DNA of 64,000 bases from Euwallacea fornicatus (Eukaryota > Arthropoda > Insecta > Coleoptera > Curculionidae). Position 1 is the stretch's first letter. Each line of letters starts with the position of its first letter. Where the stretch lies: the NCBI RefSeq assembly GCF_040115645.1, contig NC_089541.1, positions 6,200,001-6,264,000 on the forward strand, written 5' to 3'. The notes beneath the pieces were generated by a model. That model saw only the letters and a list, made by a program, of their open reading frames with translations, searched no databases and was not told the origin of the DNA. A program made the position numbers and the translations under genes. Shown piece after piece: positions 44,101-57,168 of the stretch.

Positions 44101-47100
44101 GACATAATTTCAAAAATTATTACGATCACTTTTATATTCCATTCTTTTTGGGATCGTTTTTGTTTACGATGGTCATGACGACGTTATAGCTTTATCGCAT
44201 AGATTTATAAGAAAAGCCTTGCAATATACATTCATTTTAAAGTTAAAATTTCAAGTCATAGGAGAGTAATTAATTTTAGAAAATCGTTAATTAACTCAAC
44301 CGAAAGATACGAACAAAGCGAACAACACGAAAGTTAATATAAAGAAAATAAGTTACTTTTCAATTATAGTGTAATGGACCAGAATAACAAAAAAAACACA
44401 ACCACAAAGTAATAAAATTTGCTGTAATATTACTGATGCTAACCACTAATTTTCACTGTTTTTAGGTGTTATGGTATTTTTTCCACATAAAGTGTATCTT
44501 GTAATGATCTCGTAAAATGTTTCGTTTTCAAGTTAGTACGTACTATGTAGTACATATATGGGCTAACGATTTTAAATACTTTATTATTTAATAAACTCGA
44601 AAATGATGCATCCTACTAAATAATTATCAGATATACTTTTTGCAGAAAAAATAGATCTAGAGAACAATCATCGAACCTAAAGAACAATCCGAATTAGTGG
44701 TTGGCATCAGAGCGTAGAAATTCTGATAAGTAAAAAATTTGATGACTGTCTCATTCACCATTAATGACGATCCAAGACATGTTACGAACAGCATGTTGAG
44801 GAGAGCCCCAAAAAAGTAATCGTTTTAGGATTTGGCCGACTTTATAACACTCACCATTTCTGAGATAGCAATGGTAGACGCACCCATAGATCATTTAAAT
44901 ATTAAAGAAATTATCGTCGGAAAATATCATCGACATGGGCCCACACAAAAAAAAACAGAAAAAAATAGCCAGACCCCTGATTGGGTTTTGACATATTCAG
45001 ACGTAAATTTCTCGATAACTATTAAGTTTGAGCATAGGACATGCTACATAAAACATAGAATTCGATGCTGAATTCAAAAATGAAATAAAAAAATAAGTAT
45101 TTCTGTTTGAAAAAATGAATTTGGTGGTTGTTACTTGTTTTTGGGTTACCTTATATACATGGATTCACCATCAAAAAGCAACAACAAAAAATAGGAATCG
45201 ACGTTTCCCAGCGTTGTTCCAAAAAACAAATACCTGATTTTTAATTGAATTCATTCCATACTTTATGTGAACACTGTATTTAAATGTTATACCTCAAATT
45301 TTATAATTTTTGAAATATTTACAAAAATTTACTTCTGTGCAACATAGTTCGATGGCGATGTTTTTTACAAATATATTTTGTTTAGCTTTGAACACAATAT
45401 GGCTGATGCGGTCAGTAGTAGTCATTTATTTTGTATTTTTTATGAATTGTCTCAAAATTAAATTCGAACAGTTTATTGCGTTTATAAGCAATATTTTCTA
45501 TGAAAAATGGTATATACCGAAGAAGAAAGATGCTAAATTTAGTCAATTTACTTAAAATTTGAGAAAAACGTTTGAAAAGGCACTTTTTATTTTCCTTATT
45601 TTCTAAACCCAACATTTACTTTTCAGCCCAACAAGAGTGTAATTAATATTAATAATTAAAATTAAATTTTAATTAAATTTAATACGTTGACAATAAAGCA
45701 GAGTAAACTTTTTCCTTCCTTGTTCCTCCCCTCCTTGTTTTTATTATTATTTTAGAGGTATTTTTCAAAGTTCCTTCTACCATGTGCAACACGTAGTCGA
45801 TATCTTTTTTCCAAATTTTATAGGCATTTTGTTATCATATGACTTCAATTTATGTCATTTATTATATTTGACACTCTTCTTTTCATGATAATTATAAGAA
45901 TAATAATTATATTATTAATTATAAGACTTAAGTTATGACCTGTAAATATCGTTGAATCCGCAATAAACCGCAGAATTTAAATATGTAAAAAAAGTAATGC
46001 TTAATTGTTCAAAAAATGCAAATTGGGTTGGCATCCGTTTATTAAACGTGCTGTATAAAACTACTTACTATCTTGAAAATCTCTATGAACTTTGAAGTAT
46101 TTTTTTACACATTTTTGTTCTATTTCATTATCTAAAAAAGTTAGACGAGGGTGGGACTTTTTGCGTGGATATTGTGTACATTTTGACATGCAACGAATTT
46201 AATACGAACGCAATGAGAAACCGTTTCTTTCAAATTTATTTGTACAACTCCAGAAGGTGTTTCCTCAAGTCTGATTAGTTTCGAGCCCCGCCTCTTAAAA
46301 GCATCCAAGAGCATCAGTAAATTCTGAAACTTCTCTAAAAACTGTAAAAGCTTGTACACAAGTTGTTTCTGATTGAAAATAAAGCTGAGAAAATTATTAA
46401 GCAACATGGGTTGCGCCGTGAAAACAAAGTTGCGTTTTTATGGCGTAGGTTTTTGGTTCATCCAGGGAGTTAAGTATAAAAGGCACGTATTTCATAAGTG
46501 GCGCAACTGGATCTAACAGATTCCAGATGCGTCCTGCACTCACGAACTCTTACGTTGCCGGTAAGATACGACCCTGAATTAATTTCTTATCAAACGTCAC
46601 AAGCACGTGTAAATTCGTAATTCCTGCAACCACACGACTTGTTTAACTATAAAGGCAACGTTCTTTCTAAGTTGTACCATGGACGAAATTAGAGAGAAAC
46701 AAAAGGAATTTCGAGATAATGTGCTTATTTTCCCGGAAAAATAAGGTAAAAAGGGCCTTTCTTTTTTGAAACGCTAATTGTTGCAAACCTTCAAAGTAAG
46801 TGGTTCAGCATGGGCCACCAAGTGCAAGAAAGTAAGCAATTCGAAAGTGCTTACTTTACCTCTTTTCTCCCGCAATTCCTACACCTAACAATTGTTTCCT
46901 AGATAATACTTGGAAATAGAACATCGCAATTTTCTAATAACTTTACATTTTTCATAGGTCTGAGTGGGGACAAGTTTCATTTCGACGAAAACGGAGACGG
47001 TCCCGCACGCTACAACATCATCCATTACAAGCAAGTTTCCCTGGGAAAGTACCAGTGGGTTCGAGTTGGAGAGTATCTGGAAGGAATTCTGAATCTCAAC

Positions 47101-50100
47101 GATTCTCGTAAGCTTGTGAACCAGTTTATGTAAAAACAATATCAAAACCTTAAATTTTTACAGAAATCCAATTCAAACTAGGACAACCCAAACCCCCAGA
47201 ATCAGTTTGCAGCCTTCCTTGTGCCGTAGGGCAAGCCATGAAATATGTGGAAAAGGAGAGTTGCTGCTGGCATTGCTTCAATTGCTCTCAATATCAAGTT
47301 AGTATGAAAAATCGTTGATTCAAATTCAAAGAATTCCTCTCTGGTTCATAGCAAAATCAATAATCTAACTGGATGTTTTTCCAATACCCATCGCCTTTAG
47401 ACTAACAGGACAAGTCCGTGCAATTGGCATGTTTACATATTGTGTTGGAGTTGCCACGGAATATGCTGCATGTGCATACGAAACGAGGTTTTCTCCTGCT
47501 ACGAAGGATTCTGCTTTGCATAGAAACGCAGTCTTTGAGATCAATTCTTTGGCGGAACTATTCGTCATAGGGCACATAGATTTACATTGACTCTTGGGCA
47601 ATAAGCGTCAAATAGATGGAAGTGATAGAAGAATTGCTGGGATTGCACTTCCTGGTCATAAATCAGCCAAAAGAGAGAAAAAAGCAAGTTTGCTTGTTAA
47701 AGACTGCGAGGAATATGATGTAATTTGAAAGATTCATTAATAAAGTTTCAAATGAGGATGGTGCTGAAAAATGCATTTTCGTTTAAGAATTCATTAGCCG
47801 GATGAATAAGTTCGAAGTCTGAAATACTTACGCATTAATTATTTCCAGCCATTTGAGTGAAGATCTTTCGGATTTAAGTGATTAGGACATGACTAATTAT
47901 ATTCTTCAAAGCTTGTACAAGACAAATTGAGAAAAAGTAACCTCCGCTTTTGTGCTTTTTTGAGGTGGTTCATAGTTTTGCGGTCATAAGTTTTGACCAC
48001 GACAATGCTGCATGCAAATCGTTTACGTCTCGACTTCACGGGTTCCACACCCTTTTGAAATAATAATTTCTTTGAATCTTTAGTTCCAAAAGAAGAGGCA
48101 ATCGACCATTTGGTCCTTCCGCCTTTGTGATAAAAAAAACTTATACATAAACAATGATTCATAACAAGTAAAACAAAAGAAAGAAAAAAATTACATTTGG
48201 AAATGTTCCGAACGAGTAGTTGAAAGGAAAAGGAAGGTTTTGTTTTTCTTGTAAAGCAAAGAGGGTACAGAAAGGTTCACTAATGTGTGTAATTATGGAC
48301 TAAGTTGTTTGACCTTCATTATCTATTTTTTTCATTTTATTTTCATGTACTTACAGAGTATTCCAAATTCAATGCTACAACCGTTGTTTTGACAACTTCT
48401 GTAAGTAGAGGGAACATATTTATGCAAAAGTCATGGGGTGCATTTGGAGCTATACAGAACATAGTAATATTTGCATATGGGGTGCGTTAAAAATAAGTCA
48501 CAGGTATATCTTTCATTTTTACAAATAATGAATATACATATGTCAATTCTCCGATTTCCGTTTCAATTCTAGACACTTTTCGTATAAGGTACATATTATC
48601 GACTATCAACGATTCACTAATTACAACAATGTTTCAAAAAAGTTCTGAATTTATTCATTGTTCCATTCTCTTATTAAATTCCCTTAACCACAGCTCTATT
48701 TACCTCCGTCACCAGGTAATTTATTTATTTATCTCCTGTCTATGACAATATGCCAAGTACCTAATAAAAAGTCAGGTGCATGCCAACTATACATTTTTTT
48801 AATGCCTTTTTGTATTCACATAACGAATGCGTTGACATGCTCCCGATATTCGGAGAATGTAAACGTAAAAGTCGTCACGTTTCAAAACTATATCATGAGC
48901 GCTTTCCAGAACGGCAGCAAATACCATCACATATGGCCTTTATTCGAGTAGAAACTATGTACATATGTTAAAAAAAAAAAAGATTGTTTCCATTAAAACT
49001 AAAATATCGACAGCATACCGCACTTGTAGGTAATGAAAATACTTAAATCACTGTCCCGGCATATATGGCTATCAATCCTCACATTTTTGTGAAAATTATT
49101 GCTGAAAAATATTGCTGCAGATATTGGTTATAAAAAATTACGGTCCATCGAATGCTGAATCTTCAAAAAATTCTACATATATGTAAATGCTATCTTATCG
49201 AGGATTTGAGGTCAACAGATCCTGATCGTAAAGTAAATTTTATCATACAACTGCAAGTAATATTTTATGATAATTCAAATATAATGAACAAAATCCTGTA
49301 GAGTAATAAATCTCGTTTCCATAATAATGGTTGTGTTAATAGACACAATACTCGCTAATAATCTATAAAAATTCCCCATTCGATCAGAACGAGACAAGAT
49401 TCCAAACAATTTGGAGGATCAATGCTTTGTATAGTCTGTAAAATTGCAACATCATAGGTTCTTATTTTTATGAGAGTGCTTTAACTGGAAAAAGATATTT
49501 TCTCCTACTACAAAATGAGTTGCCATTACTACTACATTCCCTTGGAAGACAGCATGTCGTTTTGGTGGCAGCAAGGTAATGCTCCTGCCCACAATTCTAG
49601 GACAGTCACAGAATTTTTAGAAGCAAAGTATGCAAATAAGTTAATAGTGACCAGAGAAGCCATTAAATGGCCAGCGCGCAGCCCAGATTTGCCGCCACTT
49701 GACTTTTTCGTGCGAGGCTATCTAAAGGATCCTGTCTATTTTTCCCAACCTTAAAATTTAGGTTTAAAGACAAAAACAAAAACGGTATGTGCGCATATTG
49801 CCCCAGTTCTTGTTAAGACCGCTTGCTCGAATGAACTAAATAGGAAAATGGAGGAATCTTTCATTCGTAACGCAGAACTTTTCGAGGCATAGATATAAAT
49901 AAGCACCTACTTAATTATAAAAATATAAAATAATAATAATATAGTAAAGTTTTCTATAAATTCAGAAATTTACAGAAACATTGTTGTGTGGTGAATCTTT
50001 GATTCTAGATGATATGAACCCTATATGAAAGGTGTCTAGATTTGGAACAAAAATCGAAAAATTGGCAAATATTCAGGGGGTTCCATAGGAAAAAACAAAA

Positions 50101-53100
50101 AATATATACCCGTAACTTATTTTTGACGCGCTTCGTGTATAAGAATTATTATGCTTCATACAGCTTTAAATACACCCTTTATCTTTCGCATGAATATTTC
50201 CTCTCTATCCACAAGGGTTCCCAAAATAATGGCTCTAATATTGAATCCGGGACACCCCGTATTTTTCTTTTTTATTTTTCCAATAACCCACTACGTATAT
50301 ACGATCACTACGCCCTTGGTTTTGAATTACTAGAGAGATAAATTTCGCTATCATTACTCAGAGCCTCCAATTTTTAATTTTCGCTCTCATATTTCTACCA
50401 AACGCAAACATTTCCTGTGAGCTAAAAGCAAATTCATTAATATCCTGGGGCTTATTTATTAAAAATGTAAAAAAAAATGTATTTGAAATTATAAGATCAT
50501 TCTTAGCTTATTGTTTGAGAATATTCGAGAACAATTTTTTATCTTTGACGGGAACACTGGGAAGACCAAAAAGATCTACTAAGAGGAAAAAGCATTTCCT
50601 TTATTTTTAGACTTAAGGACGCCGAAATACAAGGAGATACGTAAAGGCAAAAAAAAATAAATAACACATCAAAGCGAAGGCAAAGTCAATTATCTGCATT
50701 TTTCAGTTTAAATGTAAACATAGCCACAAGCATGGGAGTTTAAAGAGGGGTGGAGACTTAAATCACTACCTCTGCTCCTTAGTATCCGCCTCTTGCGTAT
50801 AAATTCAAAGTCCAAACTTATAGGTAAGCCAAAACAAAATATATGATCCTTTTCGGGGGTTGAAATCGATTATCAAAATAGTACGGCATTACGTAACGCT
50901 TGATCCACCAAATGCCATTTAAATTGTTGTTAAGAAGTTCAGGTAAGTACCAGAACGTGTTAAGGAGATAAGGCCAAACAAAAACTCGTCGTTCTCAATG
51001 CAAAACTCACAAAGACTATGAAAACACAGTACACCACTGACTTCCACTCGTAATGAATATATTGATACCTCATAAATTCTAATTGGGCAGGACTGCCATA
51101 AGAATCCGAGACACCGGTCCAAAGGCCCAAGGCCCCGTCACTCCTGGTAATTTTACCAACTAAGTACTTTCTTAGTCTCTGTGGTATTGCCAGGCTGGCA
51201 AAGTTATCAATAGTTTGCAAAAACCGGTATAAGGCCAATATATGAAACTCGTAATAAAATTGCCAACAGGCGAGGTCTGAAATATTATAGTGGTATTTAA
51301 TATTACGGGCACGATGTGAGTAAAGCCTTCTGTGTACCATAAAATAGGTTTAGTAGTTGGCCTCCACCTTGCCTGCCCAAGATTTAAGTAGCACTAACAC
51401 AAACTGAGTACAATCAACGGGTGTTTTGCTTCTTTCATGGCTTCCTAGAGGTTCCATACAAGAAACGTAATTCGTAACAATAACGTACTAGAGCCGTCAT
51501 GGGGTGCGATAGCGACAATTACCATGTTATTCTAAGTTATGTTTCTTCTATGAAACCTACATACACCTATCTATAAGATTTACATTTTTTTTGTGATAGC
51601 TGCCATCACAAAACTATTATCGTAAAAAAACTCGTATGACATGACCATTACTATATAATTTTCCGCCATTGCCAAGTTAGCAAAGAAATACATTTCGTTC
51701 TCAATTTCAGATACGTGCCCCCAACGACCCAACCCAATGCATATCATGCCCGATGGGTGAACTGCCCAATTTCCAACACGTAAAATGCATCCCGATACCC
51801 GAGGAGTATATGCAAGCAGACAGTGGATGGGCAATCGGGGCTATGGCCTTCAGCTCCACCGGGGTGCTGATAACTCTGTTCGTGTTTGGGGTGTTTATTA
51901 AACACAACACCACTCCGGTGGTGAGAGCTTCGGGCAGAGAACTCAGCTACACATTGCTAGCCGGCATAATGATGTGCTACAGCGTGACCTATGCGCTAAT
52001 TTTAAAACCCACCGACATCGTCTGCGGGGTGCAAAGGTAATTAAACTTCTTAAGCTTAGTTAATTCAACCGGCTGGGGCAGACCTCGTTTTAGCAAGTTT
52101 ATTCGTGCCTTTTGTTCCGCCTGCAAAAATTATACCTATAATTGGGTTAATAAAAATAGGGCCGTTTCAGAGATATTAAACGCATTTTTTACATTCAGAG
52201 ATGCGTGTGTGCGACTTACTTTTATATATTTCACATTAGAGTTAATATTGTATATCTCTCAACTTCGGCAAATCGACAAAAAAAAGAAAAGATAAAAAAA
52301 TGTTGAACAAGAATGTGTAGAAAAAAGTGCAGCAAAAAAAACGTAGAAAAAAAAGTATACGAACATAGTGCGAGGAAAAACTATGAGAAAACAAAAATTA
52401 AAAAATAACCCAATTGTCTTATATAAGGAAAACAAAACTCTTAGTAAATGAATTAACGGTATAAAATTATGTTTTAAAGAATCAATTTCCTAAAACAAGA
52501 ACTACACAGAAGTCTTTTCACTCGCTACTTCTATGTAGAAAGTGAAACGGCGTTAATATGCAGGGTGATCCCTAAGAGTGTTATAATATTTAGAGAGCTG
52601 ATTCCCTGGATTACTGTAAGATTAAAATGTTATATAAACATATGTACTATAATGAGCCGTTTGCGAGATACAGGGTGTTAAATATTAAGAAAAATAAAAT
52701 ATTTTTCTTCGTATTTTCAAAATGGCGCAAGATATTTTTTTTGAAACTCGATGCAGCTACACGGTAGTCAAAATAGTACTTTTCTAAAATATCTTGTGCC
52801 GTTTTAAAAATAGGAAAATCCATTTTATTTTTATTAATATTTAACACCATATATCTCGGAGATGACGCATTTTAGGATATACGTTTATATAACATTTTCG
52901 TTTCAGAACAATCCAGAGAATCAGCTTCTTAAATATCGGAACACTTTTAAAATCCACCTTATACAACATGACTACTAAAATATACCTTTGGTCCAAAGAA
53001 TTTAATCGAATTAAATCTAACAGTGGATTGTTATAGAATGGAGACCGTCAAAGGCAAGTTTCCCCCAATAAGCTAAACTGCTCATCAAATTGGTCGAAAT

Positions 53101-56100
53101 GGCCCATTTTTAGTTCATGTTTGAGGGGTTGATTTTCTCAGTCCATTTCAGTTTATACGAGTTGATCTCAAAAACTCATGATTTCTGGAAGAATTGCAGG
53201 TGAAACGGGGTTCTAAAAAGAATGTTTTTACAATATACTGACAACTGTACCCCACTGCATTTGGTTACTGCAATTTGTAAATAACTTTTCTTATAATAAC
53301 ATTTAAAGGTCCTGCGGGACGTATATTCTGGCACATGTTTGAAAGTTTTTTTGGTTTTATAAATTATGAAATTTTTCAATCCCATGTTTCGTTGGTTGTA
53401 AACCGCCAAAATAATTAACCCTCATGTCTTTAGAGCTGATCTTGTAATTTATGTCGCAAAAAATCTTCGAAAAGAAGAATCAATTCGCTTTATAGAAAAT
53501 TGAAGTAGGCGGAAGAATTGCGGAGGTACGATCTGTGGAAAATAAGCAAAAATCTAACCGTTTCTACTATTGTGATGAGTAGTTTACTAGAGTTGTTGAA
53601 TTCCTAATACATATTACTACGTAAATAAAGAAAAAATGAAATAATCAAATCTGATGGTATCCATAAGAAATGATAATTAATTAAGCATCTCACGTCTCGC
53701 GTGCGCTCAACTCAAATTGAATTTAGCAAGTAATCAAAGCCAATTAAAGGGGTGATGATTACTCGATGGGATAAAACAATATATTTGTTAGACACGGGTT
53801 CTTCTGATACAAAATAATCCAAATAATTATTATCTGAGGTTTGCAAGCGAAAAACGTCTAAAACAAAAGAAACCTCAATATTTTACGTTTCAGATTTGGG
53901 ACCGGTTTCTGCTTTACGGTCGTTTACGCGGCTTTGCTCACAAAAACCAATCGGATTTCCCGCATTTTCAAGGCTGGAAAACATTCAGCGAAAAGGCCCA
54001 ATTTCATATCCCCGAGGTCTCAGCTTATTATTTGCACAGGCCTCGTCGGGGTCCAGGTATGTAATCATATACATATGTTTTATTCACTCTCCCACGGCAT
54101 TCAATGTAATTTATCGGTTAGTTTCGGAGTAACGCTTTTTTGGGGTGATCCGAAACTAGGACAAGGGTTTCGGAACATGCTAATTGAATTCCAGACACCG
54201 CTACGGAAACGAGGGTTTAACTACATGTAACTGTCTTGACAATGAGGCACTTTTTATATCCGAATAGTTCGAAACTTCCTTACAATCCCCGCAAAACCTT
54301 CTTAACTTTCCAAACACTTACAATAAGAAACACTATCAAAAACCTTAAGTTTTCCACTAAAACTTCCAAACCCCGTTACCCTATTTTAAAATAAAACTGA
54401 ACGTCAGCCTTTTCATTTCCTGTCAGAGTAATACAACAAATCAAGGATCTGGAATTCCCCCTTAGTTCCGGACCCAAAAATTTATATTTAAAGAGTTTTC
54501 CAGTCGAGGATTGCATCTTTTAGTTTGTATAGGGATTTTGAAAAAGGTGTGACCTTTTTTGCCTTATGTTGTCTTAAGCGTGCTTGAATGTTTAGATATT
54601 TTATTAAAGTTGGGTTCGTGGGAAATATCAAAATTAAGAGTAAGAACGTATGTTCCACCTTCAAATTTCCTCCAAGTTCTATAGTAGTTTTTACGGGGCT
54701 TGGGGAACTTTAGGAGATTTCTGTTTGCCGTCTTCCCCTACTTTTTTCATTGTGTTTTTATTAAAAATCGAAAATTTTATCATTGGATAACATAAGCTCA
54801 TCTAACATTGCAGAAGACTCAAAAAACGGAAATCTGTAACATACGATTAAGGCTTTAATATTCGAAATCGTTTGTTTGTCAGAGTTGGGATTCTATGAAA
54901 AACTTGCATGAGAATTGTAATTTATGTAGACTCTCTCATAAAAATGATATTAAGGTCCGCAGTGATCTGCAGCAAATCTCTAATGGAAGCGGAACAAAAA
55001 TTCTGGTGGAAAAACCATCTTCGTGCTGACACTTTCCCCTTAAGAGCATTACGCGCGCCTCTAACTCCATTAAATTTCTCCCAGATTTTTCTCTTCGGTT
55101 ATCAGATTTTCCACAGGCCGAGCTCTATTAAAAAACACTTTGTCACGAGACGGGGCCACTAACCTGAATCTGCTATCTGAACAATTTTTCAGGTAGTAGG
55201 AAATCCCACTTGTATAAAATGTAGACCATCGATCATCGGCAGAAATTAATTAAACTTCAATGGACAAATTACTTTTAATTATATTAATTACATGCCTTGC
55301 AGGTGCTGATAAACGTGATTTGGATGATAATATCTCCACCCAGAGCAATACATCACTATAGAACCAGGGAGGATAACCTGTTGGCCTGTACCTCGCACAT
55401 AGACGCCTCGTACATGATTGCATTCACATATCCAATCTTACTGATTATCATCTGTACTGTATATGCAGTTTTAACTAGGAAGATACCAGAAGCTTTCAAT
55501 GAGTCAAAACATATAGGTAAGATACAAACGCAGGATGTTCGAAAAGGTCATGTCATAAATTCTTGGGGTTATAAAGAAAGCTAAAATATTGTTAGTGCTT
55601 CATATAAAAAAAAATTTAGCGGCCTGTGTTGCCAAGTTATTCGTTTTCAAAGTAAGAATGAAAAAAAAGTATTTTACTGTAACTTTCAAACAATTATGGT
55701 AACAATGAAAGTTGGGGAGTTTGAATAACTCTTAGTTGTGCTTATTTTCATATAGAGGCAGATATATTTGATGTCTTCTTTATATAGGAGAAGACAAAAT
55801 TTTTCATTTAAAGTCATTCATTTTTTTTAGCTTGATTGCTTGATTTTTTCATAATTTCTCTATGCAAAAGGCCTACCTTACTTTAACCGATATCTTGTAC
55901 CATTTTTAAGAAAACCGCATTTCAATATGAACATGCACCATACATGCCCACAATGTAAAATCAAATAAAATACTTGTTTATCATAAAAAAATAGTATATA
56001 TGTATGTATTAGAGCTAAAGTTATTAAGATTATTTAATATGATCATGTTGGACCGCAACACTGCAGCTTCGATAGCATTAACTTATGTAAATTCGAACAT

Positions 56101-57098
56101 TAGATACATATCTGCATGTTCGTCATTGCTAAACTCATGTTGGTGACATGAGTTATTTTAATATCTTGTTGACAATTGTTATTTTATTTAATTTCAATTT
56201 GTTCGCACGTATAGTGCCTGTTGATAATAAAATGTGATTTTCTCAAAAACGGTACAGGATATCGACTGAAGCACGATATACCTTTTTTGTAGAAAAATTC
56301 TGATAAATCAAGCTATAAGAAAAATACTAATTTCATCAATTTACTAAACGAATAAATTAGTTTAAATGAGAAATTTTGACTTCCCCTGTATAAGGAAGAC
56401 ATATGAAACATCTGTTTATATATGAAAATAAGCATGACTATAAGTTATTTAAACTACCCAACTTTCATTATCACCACAATAGTTATTTAAAAGTTACAGC
56501 AAAAATTCTTTTTTTAACTTCTAACTTTGAAATCGAATAACTTGGTAACAAAGACCGCTAGGTATTTTTTTTATATGAAGTACCGGCATTATTTTATCAT
56601 TCTCTATAATCCCTAGAAATTAAGAAATTACCTTTCCAGACACCCTGCATGTATAGGGTGGCGGAAAAAAAAGTTATCATCAGCCATATAATTTAAGTAT
56701 TGTCATCAGGTATATTGCAACTTAAAAATTTACTAATAGATTCAGAACAGAGTTGGAAAAATTGTTTTTATACTAAGATGTAAAAATGAGCACTTTCACT
56801 GCAACCTAAAATTTTATTTTCCTCTCTAGAGATAAATTATTTCCTAACGAAAAGCTTTCATATTTAAAGATGAAAATTCGACTTCTCCCTTCGTGGTGGT
56901 ATTGCTAGAACTCTATTATTGCCTGTTTGTTGATTTTATATACAGTTGACTCTCTATAAAAAAATCCTGCCTTGTCGAATCCTGCTACATACAGCCATTT
57001 ACATCACACATGCAACCGAAAACATCGTTTCTATCTCTAGAAAGGAAAGTTTCACAATGACGCAAGAACGGAACTCACTATTCATAGAAGTTTTGCTG

Positions 57099-57168
<70 letters not shown>

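Larger units (their letters stand above)
39295..46957 (+). other. 7.7-kb mGluR intron
   Basis: Between exons f and g. Holds the 39573-39760 hairpin and a transposase wreck at about 41690-42260. Element-like ends at 40301 (cagcatgtcccaaaaatgg) and 41015 (cagggttattgac) lack a recognisable partner. 42300-46950 shows nothing recognisable. Confidence 0.7.

Noticed and set aside
57101..57164. AT repeat as a matrix attachment or recombination site
   Set aside because: A plain microsatellite explains it; nothing further supports a function.
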